Positions 13,728-20,332 of a stretch of 27,537 nt of DNA are shown here, piece by piece. The number at the start of each line of letters is the position of its first letter. The first letter of the stretch is position 1. Both the position numbers and the translations under genes were made by a program. Source of the DNA: an uncultured Oscillospiraceae bacterium (GTDB lineage: Bacteria; Bacillota; Clostridia; Oscillospirales; Oscillospiraceae). The stretch spans positions 1 to 27,537 of the forward strand of contig CAKTQP010000025.1 of assembly GCA_934597165.1 (NCBI GenBank), written 5' to 3'. The notes beneath the pieces were generated by a model, which saw only the letters and a list, made by a program, of their open reading frames with translations, searched no databases and was not told the origin of the DNA.

Positions 13728-13751
13728 CCATAAAATGCTCGCATTTTATGG
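13728..13751. repeat. Perfect 10-bp hairpin after the nitroreductase gene
   Basis: CCATAAAATG and CATTTTATGG flank a CTCG loop, 9 bp beyond the stop of the minus-strand gene at 13761. There is no T run after it, so it is more likely an RNA 3'-end stabiliser or repeat component than a standard terminator. Confidence 0.55.
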
Positions 13752-13760
13752 AAGCAACGC

Positions 13761-14303
13761 TTACAGATAGGTCACAATGTCAGAAGCGGGCTTCCGCGGC
13801 GGCATCTTGTTGTCCCCTGCGGGATAGCCGATGGCGATCATGCCGGTGACGGTCTGACCTTCGGGCAGGTCGATGAGCTTTGCCAGGATGTCCTCGTCAA
13901 AGACGCCCATGATGACCGTGCCCAGACCCATGTCCTTGGCTGCCAGGCACAGAGTCTGTGCGGAGATGCCGGCGTCATACATAGCCCAGGTGTCACCCTT
14001 AGAGGTGTCCACACTGCCGTCGGGGCTGTGGCCGGAGATGCTGTTGATGGTGCTCTGGATGAGCAGGACGGGGCAGCGGGAAATGGTCTTCTGGTTCAGC
14101 GCGAACCCCAGAACGGCTTCGTCGGCGATCTTCGCCTTCAGCTCGGCGCTCTCCACCACGGTGTAGCGGACGGACTGGGTGTTCTTCCAAGAGGGGGCGT
14201 AGGTGACGGCGTCAAAGATGGCGTCCAGGACTTCTCTGGTCACCGGCTGGTCAGAATATTTCCGCACACTGCGGCGGGTCTTGATGCACTGTAATGCTTC
14301 CAT
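13761..14303 (-). CDS. Nitroreductase-family FMN oxidoreductase
   Basis: An FMN-dependent NAD(P)H oxidoreductase of the nitroreductase fold. The 180-residue product has the N-terminal IKTRRSVRKYSDQPV signature, where basic residues contact the FMN phosphate. It also has the APSWKNTQ segment, GISAQTLCLAAKDMGLGTVIMG in the middle (short motif GLGTVIMG), and the closing IAIGYPAG. Its natural substrate cannot be told from sequence; such enzymes reduce quinones, nitro compounds or flavins. I chose ATG 14303 (MEALQC). The ATG at 14312 abuts the AAAGGA ribosome site with no spacing, while 14303 is correctly placed. It has its own consensus promoter and lies divergent from a flavodoxin-like reductase, which may share a redox role. 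Confidence 0.9.
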   Translation of the reverse strand: MEALQCIKTRRSVRKYSDQPVTREVLDAIFDAVTYAPSWKNTQSVRYTVVESAELKAKIADEAVLGFALNQKTISRCPVLLIQSTINSISGHSPDGSVDTSKGDTWAMYDAGISAQTLCLAAKDMGLGTVIMGVFDEDILAKLIDLPEGQTVTGMIAIGYPAGDNKMPPRKPASDIVTYL

Positions 14304-14358
14304 ATCGTTCATTCCTTTCTTACGTCCACTGGATCATTCGGGGAAAATCTCTACGCTC

Positions 14359-14387
14359 AATATAGCCATTCCTGTCAGAAAAGTCAA
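14359..14387 (-). promoter_or_regulatory. Promoter of the nitroreductase gene
   Basis: On the minus strand TTGACT (14382-14387), a 17-bp spacer, and TATATT (14359-14364). Confidence 0.82.
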
Positions 14388-14494
14388 CCTATTTTCCCCC
14401 ATTTGCCCTCGTTCTTTTTTTCCGGCACAGTGCTGTCTTTTCCCCCTTTCCCTTGTTCATTTCTCCAAAAATGCGGACGGAGGGAAAGTACCTA

Positions 14495-14525
14495 TTGACT
14501 TCCACCTGTGTTTAGGCATTATAAT
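14495..14525 (+). promoter_or_regulatory. Probable promoter of the flavodoxin-like gene
   Basis: TTGACT (14495-14500) and a perfect TATAAT (14520-14525) are separated by 19 bp, which is longer than ideal. Such spacing is sometimes linked to activator control. Confidence 0.65.
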
Positions 14526-14616
14526 AGGATGGAATTTATTGATGATGGGTTACCGATTTTCCCCTTGACCCACTGATTTTTCTATTTTTTGATTCTATTT
14601 GTATGGAGGTGCCCTT

Positions 14617-15153
14617 ATGAGCCGTACCGTTTTAATCCTCTCTTCCAGCCCCCGCATCGGCGGCAACAGTGACCAACTCTGCGATTCTCTGGCATCGGGT
14701 GTCGCATCCGCTGGCAACAAAGTCATCCAGCTCCACGTCAGTCAGATGAAGATCTCCCCCTGCATTGCCTGCGAGCACTGTCACGAGAAGAGCGAAGGCG
14801 TGTGTGTCTTCCAGGACGACATGGAAAAGATCTGGGAAGCCATGGAGCAGGCCGATTCCCTGGTCCTTGCCTCGCCCATCTACTTCTTCGACTGCTGCGC
14901 CCAGCTGAAAGTGGTCATCGACCGCCTCTACTCCCGTTACGAGCAGATGCACCTGGAGACCGGCGCCATGCTCCTGACCTGCGCGGCGGATGAGAACGTG
15001 GCAGAGTCTGCCAAGATCATGTTCCGCAAGCTGGCCGAGTGCATGGGCTTTGAGAACAAGGGCATCATCTGCGCCACCAACGTCTGGGCAGCCGGCGAGA
15101 TCAGCAACCGCACCGTCCTGCGGGACGCCTACAACCTGGGCAAGCTGCTGTAA
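14617..15153 (+). CDS. Flavodoxin-fold NAD(P)H-dependent FMN reductase family protein
   Basis: A 178-residue flavodoxin-fold protein. ILSSSPRIGGNSDQL (about residues 6-20) is the FMN phosphate loop, and LASPIYFFDCCAQLKVVIDR is the isoalloxazine-side motif. Between them ISPCIACEHCHEKSEGVC carries the CxxC...C cluster typical of iron-sulfur-flavoprotein-like reductases, although only part of the usual cysteine set is visible. Length fits the short form. I chose ATG 14617 with GGAGG 5 nt upstream; the ATG at 14599 sits on the ribosome site. It likely passes electrons between pyridine nucleotides or ferredoxin and small acceptors. The substrate is unknown. It ends at a terminator shared with the convergent acetyltransferase gene. 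Confidence 0.88.
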   Translation: MSRTVLILSSSPRIGGNSDQLCDSLASGVASAGNKVIQLHVSQMKISPCIACEHCHEKSEGVCVFQDDMEKIWEAMEQADSLVLASPIYFFDCCAQLKVVIDRLYSRYEQMHLETGAMLLTCAADENVAESAKIMFRKLAECMGFENKGIICATNVWAAGEISNRTVLRDAYNLGKLL

Positions 15154-15176
15154 GACAAGCCCACCCCAACCAACGC

Positions 15177-15210
15177 AAAAAAGCATCCGACTTCGGATGC
15201 TTTTTCTTTT
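15177..15210. terminator. Bidirectional terminator
   Basis: AAAAAAGCATCCG and CGGATGC pair around an ACTT loop, flanked by six A on the left and TTTTTCTTTT on the right. It serves the convergent genes ending at 15153 (+) and 15214 (-). Confidence 0.9.
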
Positions 15211-15213
15211 TGC

Positions 15214-15639
15214 TCATCCCCGGCTCCAGTCCATCTGATACGCCCAAGCGCCGGTCTCCGGTTCTATCTCCGCTGCGGTAATGGCGAACTGATGCCGCTG
15301 ATAGAGGCGCAAGGCGGACGGGTTCTCCTGATAGACGAACAGACGCAGCCTGTCCCGCCGCTCCTGTGCTTTCCGGAGCAGCGCACTGCCCACCCCAGCG
15401 CCCCGATGGGCCCGGGCGACGAACACCCCCGCCACCAACTCCTCCATTAGCCCGATAAACCCCACCACCTGGCCATGCACTTCCGCCACGTACACCTCTG
15501 CCTGCGGCAGCAGCTGTGCTGTCAAAGGGTAGTTCCGCCGCCAGTAGTCAGCGGAGACAAAGGGATGGGCGTCCAGATTTCCCTGGAGCCAGATGGACAG
15601 GATGGTGTCCAGGTCTTGTGGGTGATAGGTACGGATCAT
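15214..15639 (-). CDS. GNAT-family N-acetyltransferase (YjaB-like)
   Basis: An acetyl-CoA-dependent acetyltransferase of 141 residues. The beginning MIRTYHPQDLDTILSIWLQGNLDAHPFVS and the middle VYVAEVHGQVVGFIGL resemble the E. coli YjaB group. The acetyl-CoA loop is VARAHRGAGVGSALLRKA (motif RGAGVG), and the end has LFVYQENPSALRLYQRHQF. The start is ATG 15639 behind GGAGG; the longer frame upstream runs into an intergenic repeat and is not real. YjaB-like enzymes have been linked to protein lysine or small-molecule acetylation; the target here is unknown. The GNAT call is firm, the subgroup moderate. Confidence 0.88.
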   Translation of the reverse strand: MIRTYHPQDLDTILSIWLQGNLDAHPFVSADYWRRNYPLTAQLLPQAEVYVAEVHGQVVGFIGLMEELVAGVFVARAHRGAGVGSALLRKAQERRDRLRLFVYQENPSALRLYQRHQFAITAAEIEPETGAWAYQMDWSRG

Positions 15640-15730
15640 GATGTGTTCCTCCAATCGATAGGAAGTCTCAGCGCTCCACCCAAGATGGTGGCAGCGCCTG
15701 AAAAATAGTACCACCCCAGGCTCACTTGTG

Positions 15731-15768
15731 CAAAGGGAGCTGTCGCCGCAAGGCGACTGAGGGATTGA
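15731..15768 (+). repeat. GGGAGCTGTC-type hairpin repeat
   Basis: The frame CAAAGGGAGCT, then a GTCGCC/GGCGAC stem with a GCAA loop, then TGAGGGATTG. I recall similar short repeats with a variable stem from gut clostridial genomes, but this could not be checked here. Confidence 0.45.
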
Positions 15769-15789
15769 CGGACTTGTCAGGCGAATCAA

Positions 15790-15829
15790 AAGAACCACGC
15801 AACGCAGAGATAGGCGTTGTGTGGTTCTT
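15790..15829. repeat. 16-bp inverted repeat
   Basis: AAGAACCACGCAACGC and GCGTTGTGTGGTTCTT pair along 16 positions (one G-U) around an 8-nt loop. It resembles a terminator stem, but no gene ends beside it. Confidence 0.65.
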
Positions 15830-15849
15830 CTATTGTAATATACTACGTA

Positions 15850-15910
15850 GAAGGGAGAACCCCCGGCGAGGGTTCTCCCTCTTTTCAGCAGAGCTGAAAA
15901 TTCACCCTTT
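15850..15910 (-). repeat. Repeat family C, copy 1
   Basis: On the minus strand it reads AAGGGTGAA, then the TTTTCAGC/GCTGAAAA hairpin, then a second hairpin with arms AGGGAGAACCC and GGGTTCTCCCT. The same layout with a different first stem occurs at 26383-26555. Confidence 0.7.
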
Positions 15911-15937
15911 CCTGCGCTTCTTTGCGCATGGGGTATT

Positions 15938-15981
15938 TCGGCATCTGCGGATGCCGACCAGGGGCCTTGCCCCTGGACCCC
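15938..15981 (-). repeat. Repeat family B, copy 1
   Basis: On the minus strand GGGTCCAGGGGC pairs back through GCCCCTGG, then TCGGCATC and GATGCCGA flank a CGCA loop. The partner at 26251-26294 keeps the first hairpin and the CGCA loop but changes both arms of the second stem. Confidence 0.7.
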
Positions 15982-15982
15982 A

Positions 15983-16012
15983 CTTCCTTTTCTTCAGAGA
16001 AGCAAAAGGAAG
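15983..16012. repeat. CTTCCTTTT/AAAAGGAAG hairpin
   Basis: A 9-bp outer stem encloses a small CTTC/GAAG inner stem. It lies about 50 bp past the end of the multi-rubredoxin gene and may serve as its 3' end, though without a clear T run. Confidence 0.5.
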
Positions 16013-16063
16013 CGAAAAGAAGCTAAATGGCGCTGCGCGGCTTGTCTCTCGGAAACATTTGCG

Positions 16064-18028
16064 TCAAAACAGGGTTTCGTAAGCCGTCTTCCCATTCACC
16101 TGCTCCGTCACCGCACCCAACGCGCTGGTATCCCCCAACAGGGTCACGCCGCAGAGGACGTCGTCCAGGAAGAAGTACTGCTTCAGGTTCCCCCGCACCG
16201 GGTCCTTGAACTCCACGGTACGGAAGGGCAGGTCACCGGCGGTGGTGCCGATGGTATACAGGCCAGCACCGGCCACGTCCATGCTCATGCCATAGATCTC
16301 GTCGGCGAAGGTCAGGTCGTCACCGGCGGCGTTTGCGCCAGCCACTTCCCCCTGTCGGGAGGCTTCCGGCCACAGGGCGTAGTTCTTGCCGCCGAACTCC
16401 ACGCAGTCCCCAGCGCCATAGACGTCGGGCAAGCTGGTCTCCATCTTCTCGTTGACCAGCACCGCCTTGCCCATGTCCGCCCCTACTTCCGCCGCCAGGG
16501 CGCCGTTGGCACGGACGCCGCAGGAGACGATGACCACGTCGGCAGACAGCTGGGTGCCGTCCTTCAAGTACAAGGTCTCGCCGTCGAACCGCTCGGTCTC
16601 CACGCCAGTCAGGACGGTGATGCCCTGGTCTTCCAGCAGCTGGGTGAGCATGGCGGAGGCAGTCTCGTTCAGGTTCTTCATCATCAGCGCCGGAGCCGCT
16701 TCCAGAACGGTCACCTGGCAGCCGAATTTCTTCAGATCCCAAGCGGCCTCCAGACCGACCACGCCGCCGCCGATGACCACCGCCTGTTTCCGGTGGGTCA
16801 GGAATTCGTTCACGTCCTGGATGTCCTTCAGGGTGCGGATGGTCTTCACCTTGGGGTGGTCGCTGCCCTGGAAGGGGGGCACGAAGAAGTGGGAACCCAG
16901 GGCGTAGATGCACTTGTCATAGTCGTACACCGTTCCGTCCTCCATGGTCACCTGTTTCGCTGTGGGATTCAGAGCGGTGATCTTTTTGCCGAAGTCCAGC
17001 TGAATGTTCCGTTCCGCATACCACTGTGCGTCATACAGCGTGAAGAACTGTGCCTTGGCCGCCGCATCCGTCCCGTCAAACATATGTTTGGACAGCTGGG
17101 GTCGCTTATAGGGCAGCTCGTCTTCCTCGGAAATCAGGGTGATTTTGCCCGTCTCATCCCGTTCCCGGATGGCCTTAGCCGCGTTGACTGCGGCGGTACC
17201 GGCACCCAGGATGACATAGCGCTGGTCGGTGTTGTGTTTGACCACTTCACTCTCCTCGGTCACCGGGGTAAAATGCTCCGGCCCCACGCCGCAGACAGGG
17301 CACTTGTCCAGGGAAGCGTCGAACACCTCGCCGCAGACATCGCACCGCACCTTGCCCGTGGTCTGCACCGGCACCTGGACGAAGCACTCAGGCCCCACGC
17401 CACACACCGGACAGACCTCCTCGGAGGCGTCAAAGACCTCCTGACAGACGGTGCAGCGGACTTTGCCGACGAACTTGGGCACCACCGGTTCAAAATACTC
17501 CGAACCGACGCCGCACACCGGGCAGTTCTCCACATCGCCGTCGAACTCGGCCTTGCAGATGGTACAGCGCACCTTGCCTGCCGGCTTCTTCTGGTCAACG
17601 GGCACAAAATGTTCCGGCCCCACGTTGCAGAAGGGACACACCGGCTCATCGGCGGAGAACACCGCCTGACACACGTCGCAGCGCACCTGCGCCGTCACCG
17701 GCTGACCGTCCACGGGGACGAAGTGCTCCGGCCCCACACAGCACACGGGACAGACCGGCTCGGATGCAGGAAATACCGCCTGGCACACGTCGCACTTGAC
17801 CATGGGCACGTCCGCTTCCTCCACCGGCACATAGTATTCCGGCCCCACGTTGCACACCGGGCACACCGGTTCGGTGGCATCAAATTCCGCCTGGCAGATG
17901 GAGCACTTGACCTTGCCGGACTTGGCTTCCACCTCTACCGGCTCAAAATAGTCAGGGCCGACGCCGCACAGGGGACATACGTTCAGGGATTCCTCAAAAA
18001 TCTCACCACAGAGCTTACATTTCACCAT
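16064..18028 (-). CDS. Seven-module rubredoxin-like protein fused to NADH:rubredoxin oxidoreductase-like flavoprotein
   Basis: A 654-residue cytoplasmic redox protein. Residues 1 to ~262 are seven tandem short rubredoxin-like modules, each about 38 residues with CxxC, ten residues, then CPxC and usually GVGPE.F.PV. The cysteine sets start at 4, 42, 79, 117, 155, 192 and 229, and all 28 cysteines are intact. Residues ~270-654 are a two-dinucleotide-fold flavoprotein: FAD motif VILGAGTAAVNAA (~272), ELPYKRPQLSK, NAD motif VVIGGGVVGLEAA (~417) and the second FAD motif VYGAGDC. It resembles clostridial NADH:rubredoxin oxidoreductase. Fusing donor flavoprotein to seven iron (or zinc) sites suggests an electron relay or store, perhaps for oxygen or peroxide detoxification. 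It has GGAGG and a consensus promoter and appears monocistronic. Domain calls are firm; the role is inference. Confidence 0.9.
   Translation of the reverse strand: MVKCKLCGEIFEESLNVCPLCGVGPDYFEPVEVEAKSGKVKCSICQAEFDATEPVCPVCNVGPEYYVPVEEADVPMVKCDVCQAVFPASEPVCPVCCVGPEHFVPVDGQPVTAQVRCDVCQAVFSADEPVCPFCNVGPEHFVPVDQKKPAGKVRCTICKAEFDGDVENCPVCGVGSEYFEPVVPKFVGKVRCTVCQEVFDASEEVCPVCGVGPECFVQVPVQTTGKVRCDVCGEVFDASLDKCPVCGVGPEHFTPVTEESEVVKHNTDQRYVILGAGTAAVNAAKAIRERDETGKITLISEEDELPYKRPQLSKHMFDGTDAAAKAQFFTLYDAQWYAERNIQLDFGKKITALNPTAKQVTMEDGTVYDYDKCIYALGSHFFVPPFQGSDHPKVKTIRTLKDIQDVNEFLTHRKQAVVIGGGVVGLEAAWDLKKFGCQVTVLEAAPALMMKNLNETASAMLTQLLEDQGITVLTGVETERFDGETLYLKDGTQLSADVVIVSCGVRANGALAAEVGADMGKAVLVNEKMETSLPDVYGAGDCVEFGGKNYALWPEASRQGEVAGANAAGDDLTFADEIYGMSMDVAGAGLYTIGTTAGDLPFRTVEFKDPVRGNLKQYFFLDDVLCGVTLLGDTSALGAVTEQVNGKTAYETLF
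17243..18028 (-). repeat. Seven tandem ~113-bp coding repeats (rubredoxin modules)
   Basis: The 5' part of the gene consists of seven diverged in-frame units encoding the CxxC...CPxC modules. Wobble positions differ between units, so the expansion is not recent. Confidence 0.88.
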
Positions 18029-18103
18029 AAGACGACCTCCTCTACTGTCGTTGGGATGGGAACACGGCCTGCACCGGCCGCGGTGTTGTTGTTTTCTGAT
18101 GCT

Positions 18104-18132
18104 ATTATCCCATAAACCGTCGTCCTTGTCAA
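18104..18132 (-). promoter_or_regulatory. Promoter of the multi-rubredoxin gene
   Basis: On the minus strand TTGACA (18127-18132), a 17-bp spacer, and GATAAT (18104-18109). The leader that follows contains a GC-rich inverted repeat (AACACGGCC with GGCC...GTGTT, 18061-18087). Confidence 0.88.
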
Positions 18133-18159
18133 GAACAATTCCTAATAAGCTGTCAGATT

Positions 18160-18543
18160 TTATGCGTCCTCCCCTTCAAACCGGTGGAACCGCTTCCGCT
18201 GATAGGTCAGCTTCCCCCGTTCCCCCTCGGTCAGCTGCTGGAACTGCCCCTCGCTCACTTGCAGCTCCAACCGCTGGTCGCCTTCCAAGGCGAAGGTGGC
18301 ATAATAGGTGGTGTGATGGCTCTTGGCCATCAGGGGCACCCCGTTCATACTCTGCTGATGGGCGCTGTGGTGGACGGCGATGCGCTTGGCCTTCACTTTT
18401 GCGTCCACCGTCACGATGGGCGCGGCGTCATTGGCCTTTTTCTCCTGCATCCCCTTGAGGGTCAGATACACGATCATCCCCAAAATAATGACAGTGATGA
18501 GGATAAAAAATCCCGGCACCAGCACATGGATGGCATTTTCCAT
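18160..18543 (-). CDS. DUF2500-family membrane protein (second of tandem pair)
   Basis: A 127-residue protein with one N-terminal membrane segment (about residues 7-28) and a strand-rich soluble domain. The order NDAAPIVTVDAKVKAKR, YYATFALEGDQRLELQVSE, and GERGKLTYQRKRFHRF matches DUF2500, the family of E. coli YhhM. Function is unknown. It carries an insert of His and Met residues (HHSAHQQSMNGVPLMAKSHH) that varies in the family. The start is ATG 18543 with AAAGGAG upstream. It follows its paralogue by 54 bp and likely shares that gene's transcript. Confidence 0.85.
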   Translation of the reverse strand: MENAIHVLVPGFFILITVIILGMIVYLTLKGMQEKKANDAAPIVTVDAKVKAKRIAVHHSAHQQSMNGVPLMAKSHHTTYYATFALEGDQRLELQVSEGQFQQLTEGERGKLTYQRKRFHRFEGEDA

Positions 18544-18597
18544 AGTCTCGTTCTCCTTTCTGAACCTAACGCTAGTTTCGCCCAACTCTGGCGGGTC

Positions 18598-18993
18598 TTA
18601 CACCCCACGCTCCCGGTCGAATTTCAAAAACCGCTTCCGCTGGAAGGTGAGCTTCCCCCGGTCGCCCTCGGCCAGCTGACCATACTCGTAGTCGCTGACC
18701 TGCAATTCCAGCCGGTCGCCGCTCTCCACCTCGAAGGTGGCATAGTAGCTGGTGTGATAGGTGCCGGAGCTTGTCATGTGACCGTCTCCGTCGTAGGTGG
18801 GGGAGGTGTGGTAGGTGTCCATCCGCTTGGTCTTCACCAGTGCATCCACCGTCAGCACGGGAGCGGCGTCGTTGGCGCGCTTTTCCTTGATGCTATTGAC
18901 GATGACATAGATGAACACCCCGATGACCAGGCAGAAGACCAGCCCAAAGAGGACGGGAAAGACGGAATCCATGACATCAAACATATCGAACAT
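18598..18993 (-). CDS. DUF2500-family membrane protein (first of tandem pair)
   Basis: A 131-residue paralogue of the downstream gene. It has one membrane segment (about residues 10-33), then NDAAPVLTVDALVKTKR, a variable histidine/threonine loop, YYATFEVESGDRLELQVSD and GDRGKLTFQRKRFLKF. The start is ATG 18993 behind AAGGAGG. An extended -10 promoter lies 30 bp upstream. DUF2500 proteins have no established role; the topology suggests a membrane-anchored beta-domain. Having two diverged copies in tandem suggests separate partners or a hetero-oligomer. Confidence 0.86.
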   Translation of the reverse strand: MFDMFDVMDSVFPVLFGLVFCLVIGVFIYVIVNSIKEKRANDAAPVLTVDALVKTKRMDTYHTSPTYDGDGHMTSSGTYHTSYYATFEVESGDRLELQVSDYEYGQLAEGDRGKLTFQRKRFLKFDRERGV

Positions 18994-19023
18994 AAGGTGT
19001 GACCTCCTTCTATTTCTGCCGCC

Positions 19024-19032
19024 ATTATACCA
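19024..19032 (-). promoter_or_regulatory. Extended -10 promoter of the DUF2500 pair
   Basis: TGGTATAAT on the minus strand is a perfect -10 with a TGn extension; no good -35 is present. Confidence 0.6.
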
Positions 19033-19156
19033 TGGATTGCAGGGCATTCGGAACCACCCTGCAAATTTATTTCGGGAAACCGTCGCATTTCCCCCGTTTT
19101 TTTGGTATCATGAATAGCAAGTAGAACGATTGACCATATTTTAGGAGGAACTCCCC

Positions 19157-20284
19157 ATGCGAAAACCCCTCTCCCTCTTTCTCACCCTGACCATCCTCTG
19201 TGCCGCCCTCACCGGCTGCACCTTCCGCAGCGGCAGCACCAGCGCCGCCAGCACCTCCGCCGCCACGCCGGACGGCCCCACCCTCCGCCTGGGCGTCTAC
19301 CTGCCCCAGGATGACCCGGTGGCGGAAGCGGTCTACGCCGGTGCGGAGTACGCCCTGCTGGAGCGCCCCTCCATTGAGCTGGACGGCGTGACCTATTCGG
19401 TGGAGCTGTACTGGCCCAGCGCCGAGGATGACGCCAGCCTGGCCAAAAAGCTGGCAGACTCCGGCTGTGCCGCCATTCTGGGCGGCCTGGACAGCGACGC
19501 CTGCGCAGCCGCCGCCGGAACCTTCCGGGAGGCGTCCCTGCCCATGCTCTCCCTGGCCGCCGACGACGGCAAGATGACCCGGAAGAACGACCTCTTCTTC
19601 TCCTTCGCCCCCTCCGTCCAGCGAGAGGGGCGAGACCTGGCCGCTTGGGCGCTGGAGCAGGAGCTGACCCGTGGCGCGGTCATCGACTGCATCACCGACC
19701 CCTACACGGTGGACATCGCCGCCGAGTTCGCCCGCGGGCTGGAGCGCGAGGGGAAGATCGTGGCCACCGAGGTGGTCACCCCCGATCAGACCGACTTCAC
19801 GGAGGTGCTCAACGCCATCAAAAAAGCGGACGCCCAAGTGGTCTGCGCCCCTCTGGGGCTGGAGCAGGGGATCGCCCTGCTCAACCAGGCGGGCACGTTG
19901 GGACTGGACGTCCAGTGGGTGTCCGGGAGCCGGTGGAGCCAAGACGAGCTGGTGCGCCAGACCGGCGTGAACTGCGAGGGGGTCGTCCTTCCCTCCGCCT
20001 ACTCCGCGGGACGGGACGAAGCTTTTGAGACCTGGGCGAGCACAAACCTGTCCAGCCAGAGCAGCTGGCCGTGGGCGGCCATGGGGCACGACTGCTATGC
20101 CTTCCTCCTGGACGCCATCCAGCAGGCCGGCCCCCAGGACGGCAGCGCCATCGCCCAAGCCCTCCAGCGGGTCAGCCGGACGGACGGCCTGTGTGACACC
20201 ACCACCGTGGATCTCCGCGGCGGGGTGGGCTGGAACAGCTTGGGTCGTATCACTGTGAAAAAAGGGGCATTTCAGCTGATGTGA
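19157..20284 (+). CDS. Substrate-binding lipoprotein (branched-chain amino acid/amide type)
   Basis: A 375-residue exported lipoprotein. The signal peptide ends in the lipobox LTGC (lipidated Cys21), followed by a Ser/Ala/Thr-rich linker and a two-lobe periplasmic-binding fold. LRLGVYLPQDDPVAEAVYAGAEYAL, the GCAAILGGLDSDAC region, and ATEVVTPDQTDFTEVLNAIKKADAQVV follow the order seen in the Peripla_BP_6/LivJ family of ABC transporter receptors. It is 375 aa, about normal for the family. Translation starts at ATG 19157 behind AGGAGG. No permease or ATPase gene is adjacent, so it is either an orphan receptor using distant transporter parts or a signalling receptor. The neighbouring diaminopropionate ammonia-lyase hints at an amino acid ligand, which is only a guess. 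Confidence 0.85.
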   Translation: MRKPLSLFLTLTILCAALTGCTFRSGSTSAASTSAATPDGPTLRLGVYLPQDDPVAEAVYAGAEYALLERPSIELDGVTYSVELYWPSAEDDASLAKKLADSGCAAILGGLDSDACAAAAGTFREASLPMLSLAADDGKMTRKNDLFFSFAPSVQREGRDLAAWALEQELTRGAVIDCITDPYTVDIAAEFARGLEREGKIVATEVVTPDQTDFTEVLNAIKKADAQVVCAPLGLEQGIALLNQAGTLGLDVQWVSGSRWSQDELVRQTGVNCEGVVLPSAYSAGRDEAFETWASTNLSSQSSWPWAAMGHDCYAFLLDAIQQAGPQDGSAIAQALQRVSRTDGLCDTTTVDLRGGVGWNSLGRITVKKGAFQLM

Positions 20285-20332
20285 CCCACCAGCGAACCCC
20301 TTTGAGACATCTTTTTGAAAGGAAGCGATTTC

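Larger units (their letters stand above)
14304..14616. other. Divergent promoter region
   Basis: About 310 bp lie between the nitroreductase (-) and flavodoxin-like (+) genes. They hold one promoter for each and T- and C-rich filler. No RNA gene or operator repeat was recognised. Confidence 0.55.
15640..16063. other. Intergenic array of hairpin repeats
   Basis: About 420 bp hold at least six separate hairpins and no gene. They are a 6-bp GTCGCC/GGCGAC stem (15742-15757), a 16-bp stem (15790-15829), repeat C copy 1 (15850-15910), repeat B copy 1 (15938-15981) and a CTTCCTTTT/AAAAGGAAG hairpin (15983-16012). They lie downstream of the multi-rubredoxin gene and upstream of the acetyltransferase gene. 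Confidence 0.7.

Noticed and set aside
13728..13751. Hairpin after the nitroreductase gene as a standard terminator
   Set aside because: No run of T follows on the relevant strand, so it is listed only as a hairpin.
15640..15798. N-terminal extension of the GNAT acetyltransferase
   Set aside because: It would translate intergenic hairpin repeats; ATG 15639 has a proper GGAGG site and starts the conserved domain.
17243..18028. Regularly spaced repeats that could suggest a CRISPR array
   Set aside because: The units are diverged, in frame, about 113 bp long and encode cysteine modules; there are no identical short repeats with unique spacers.
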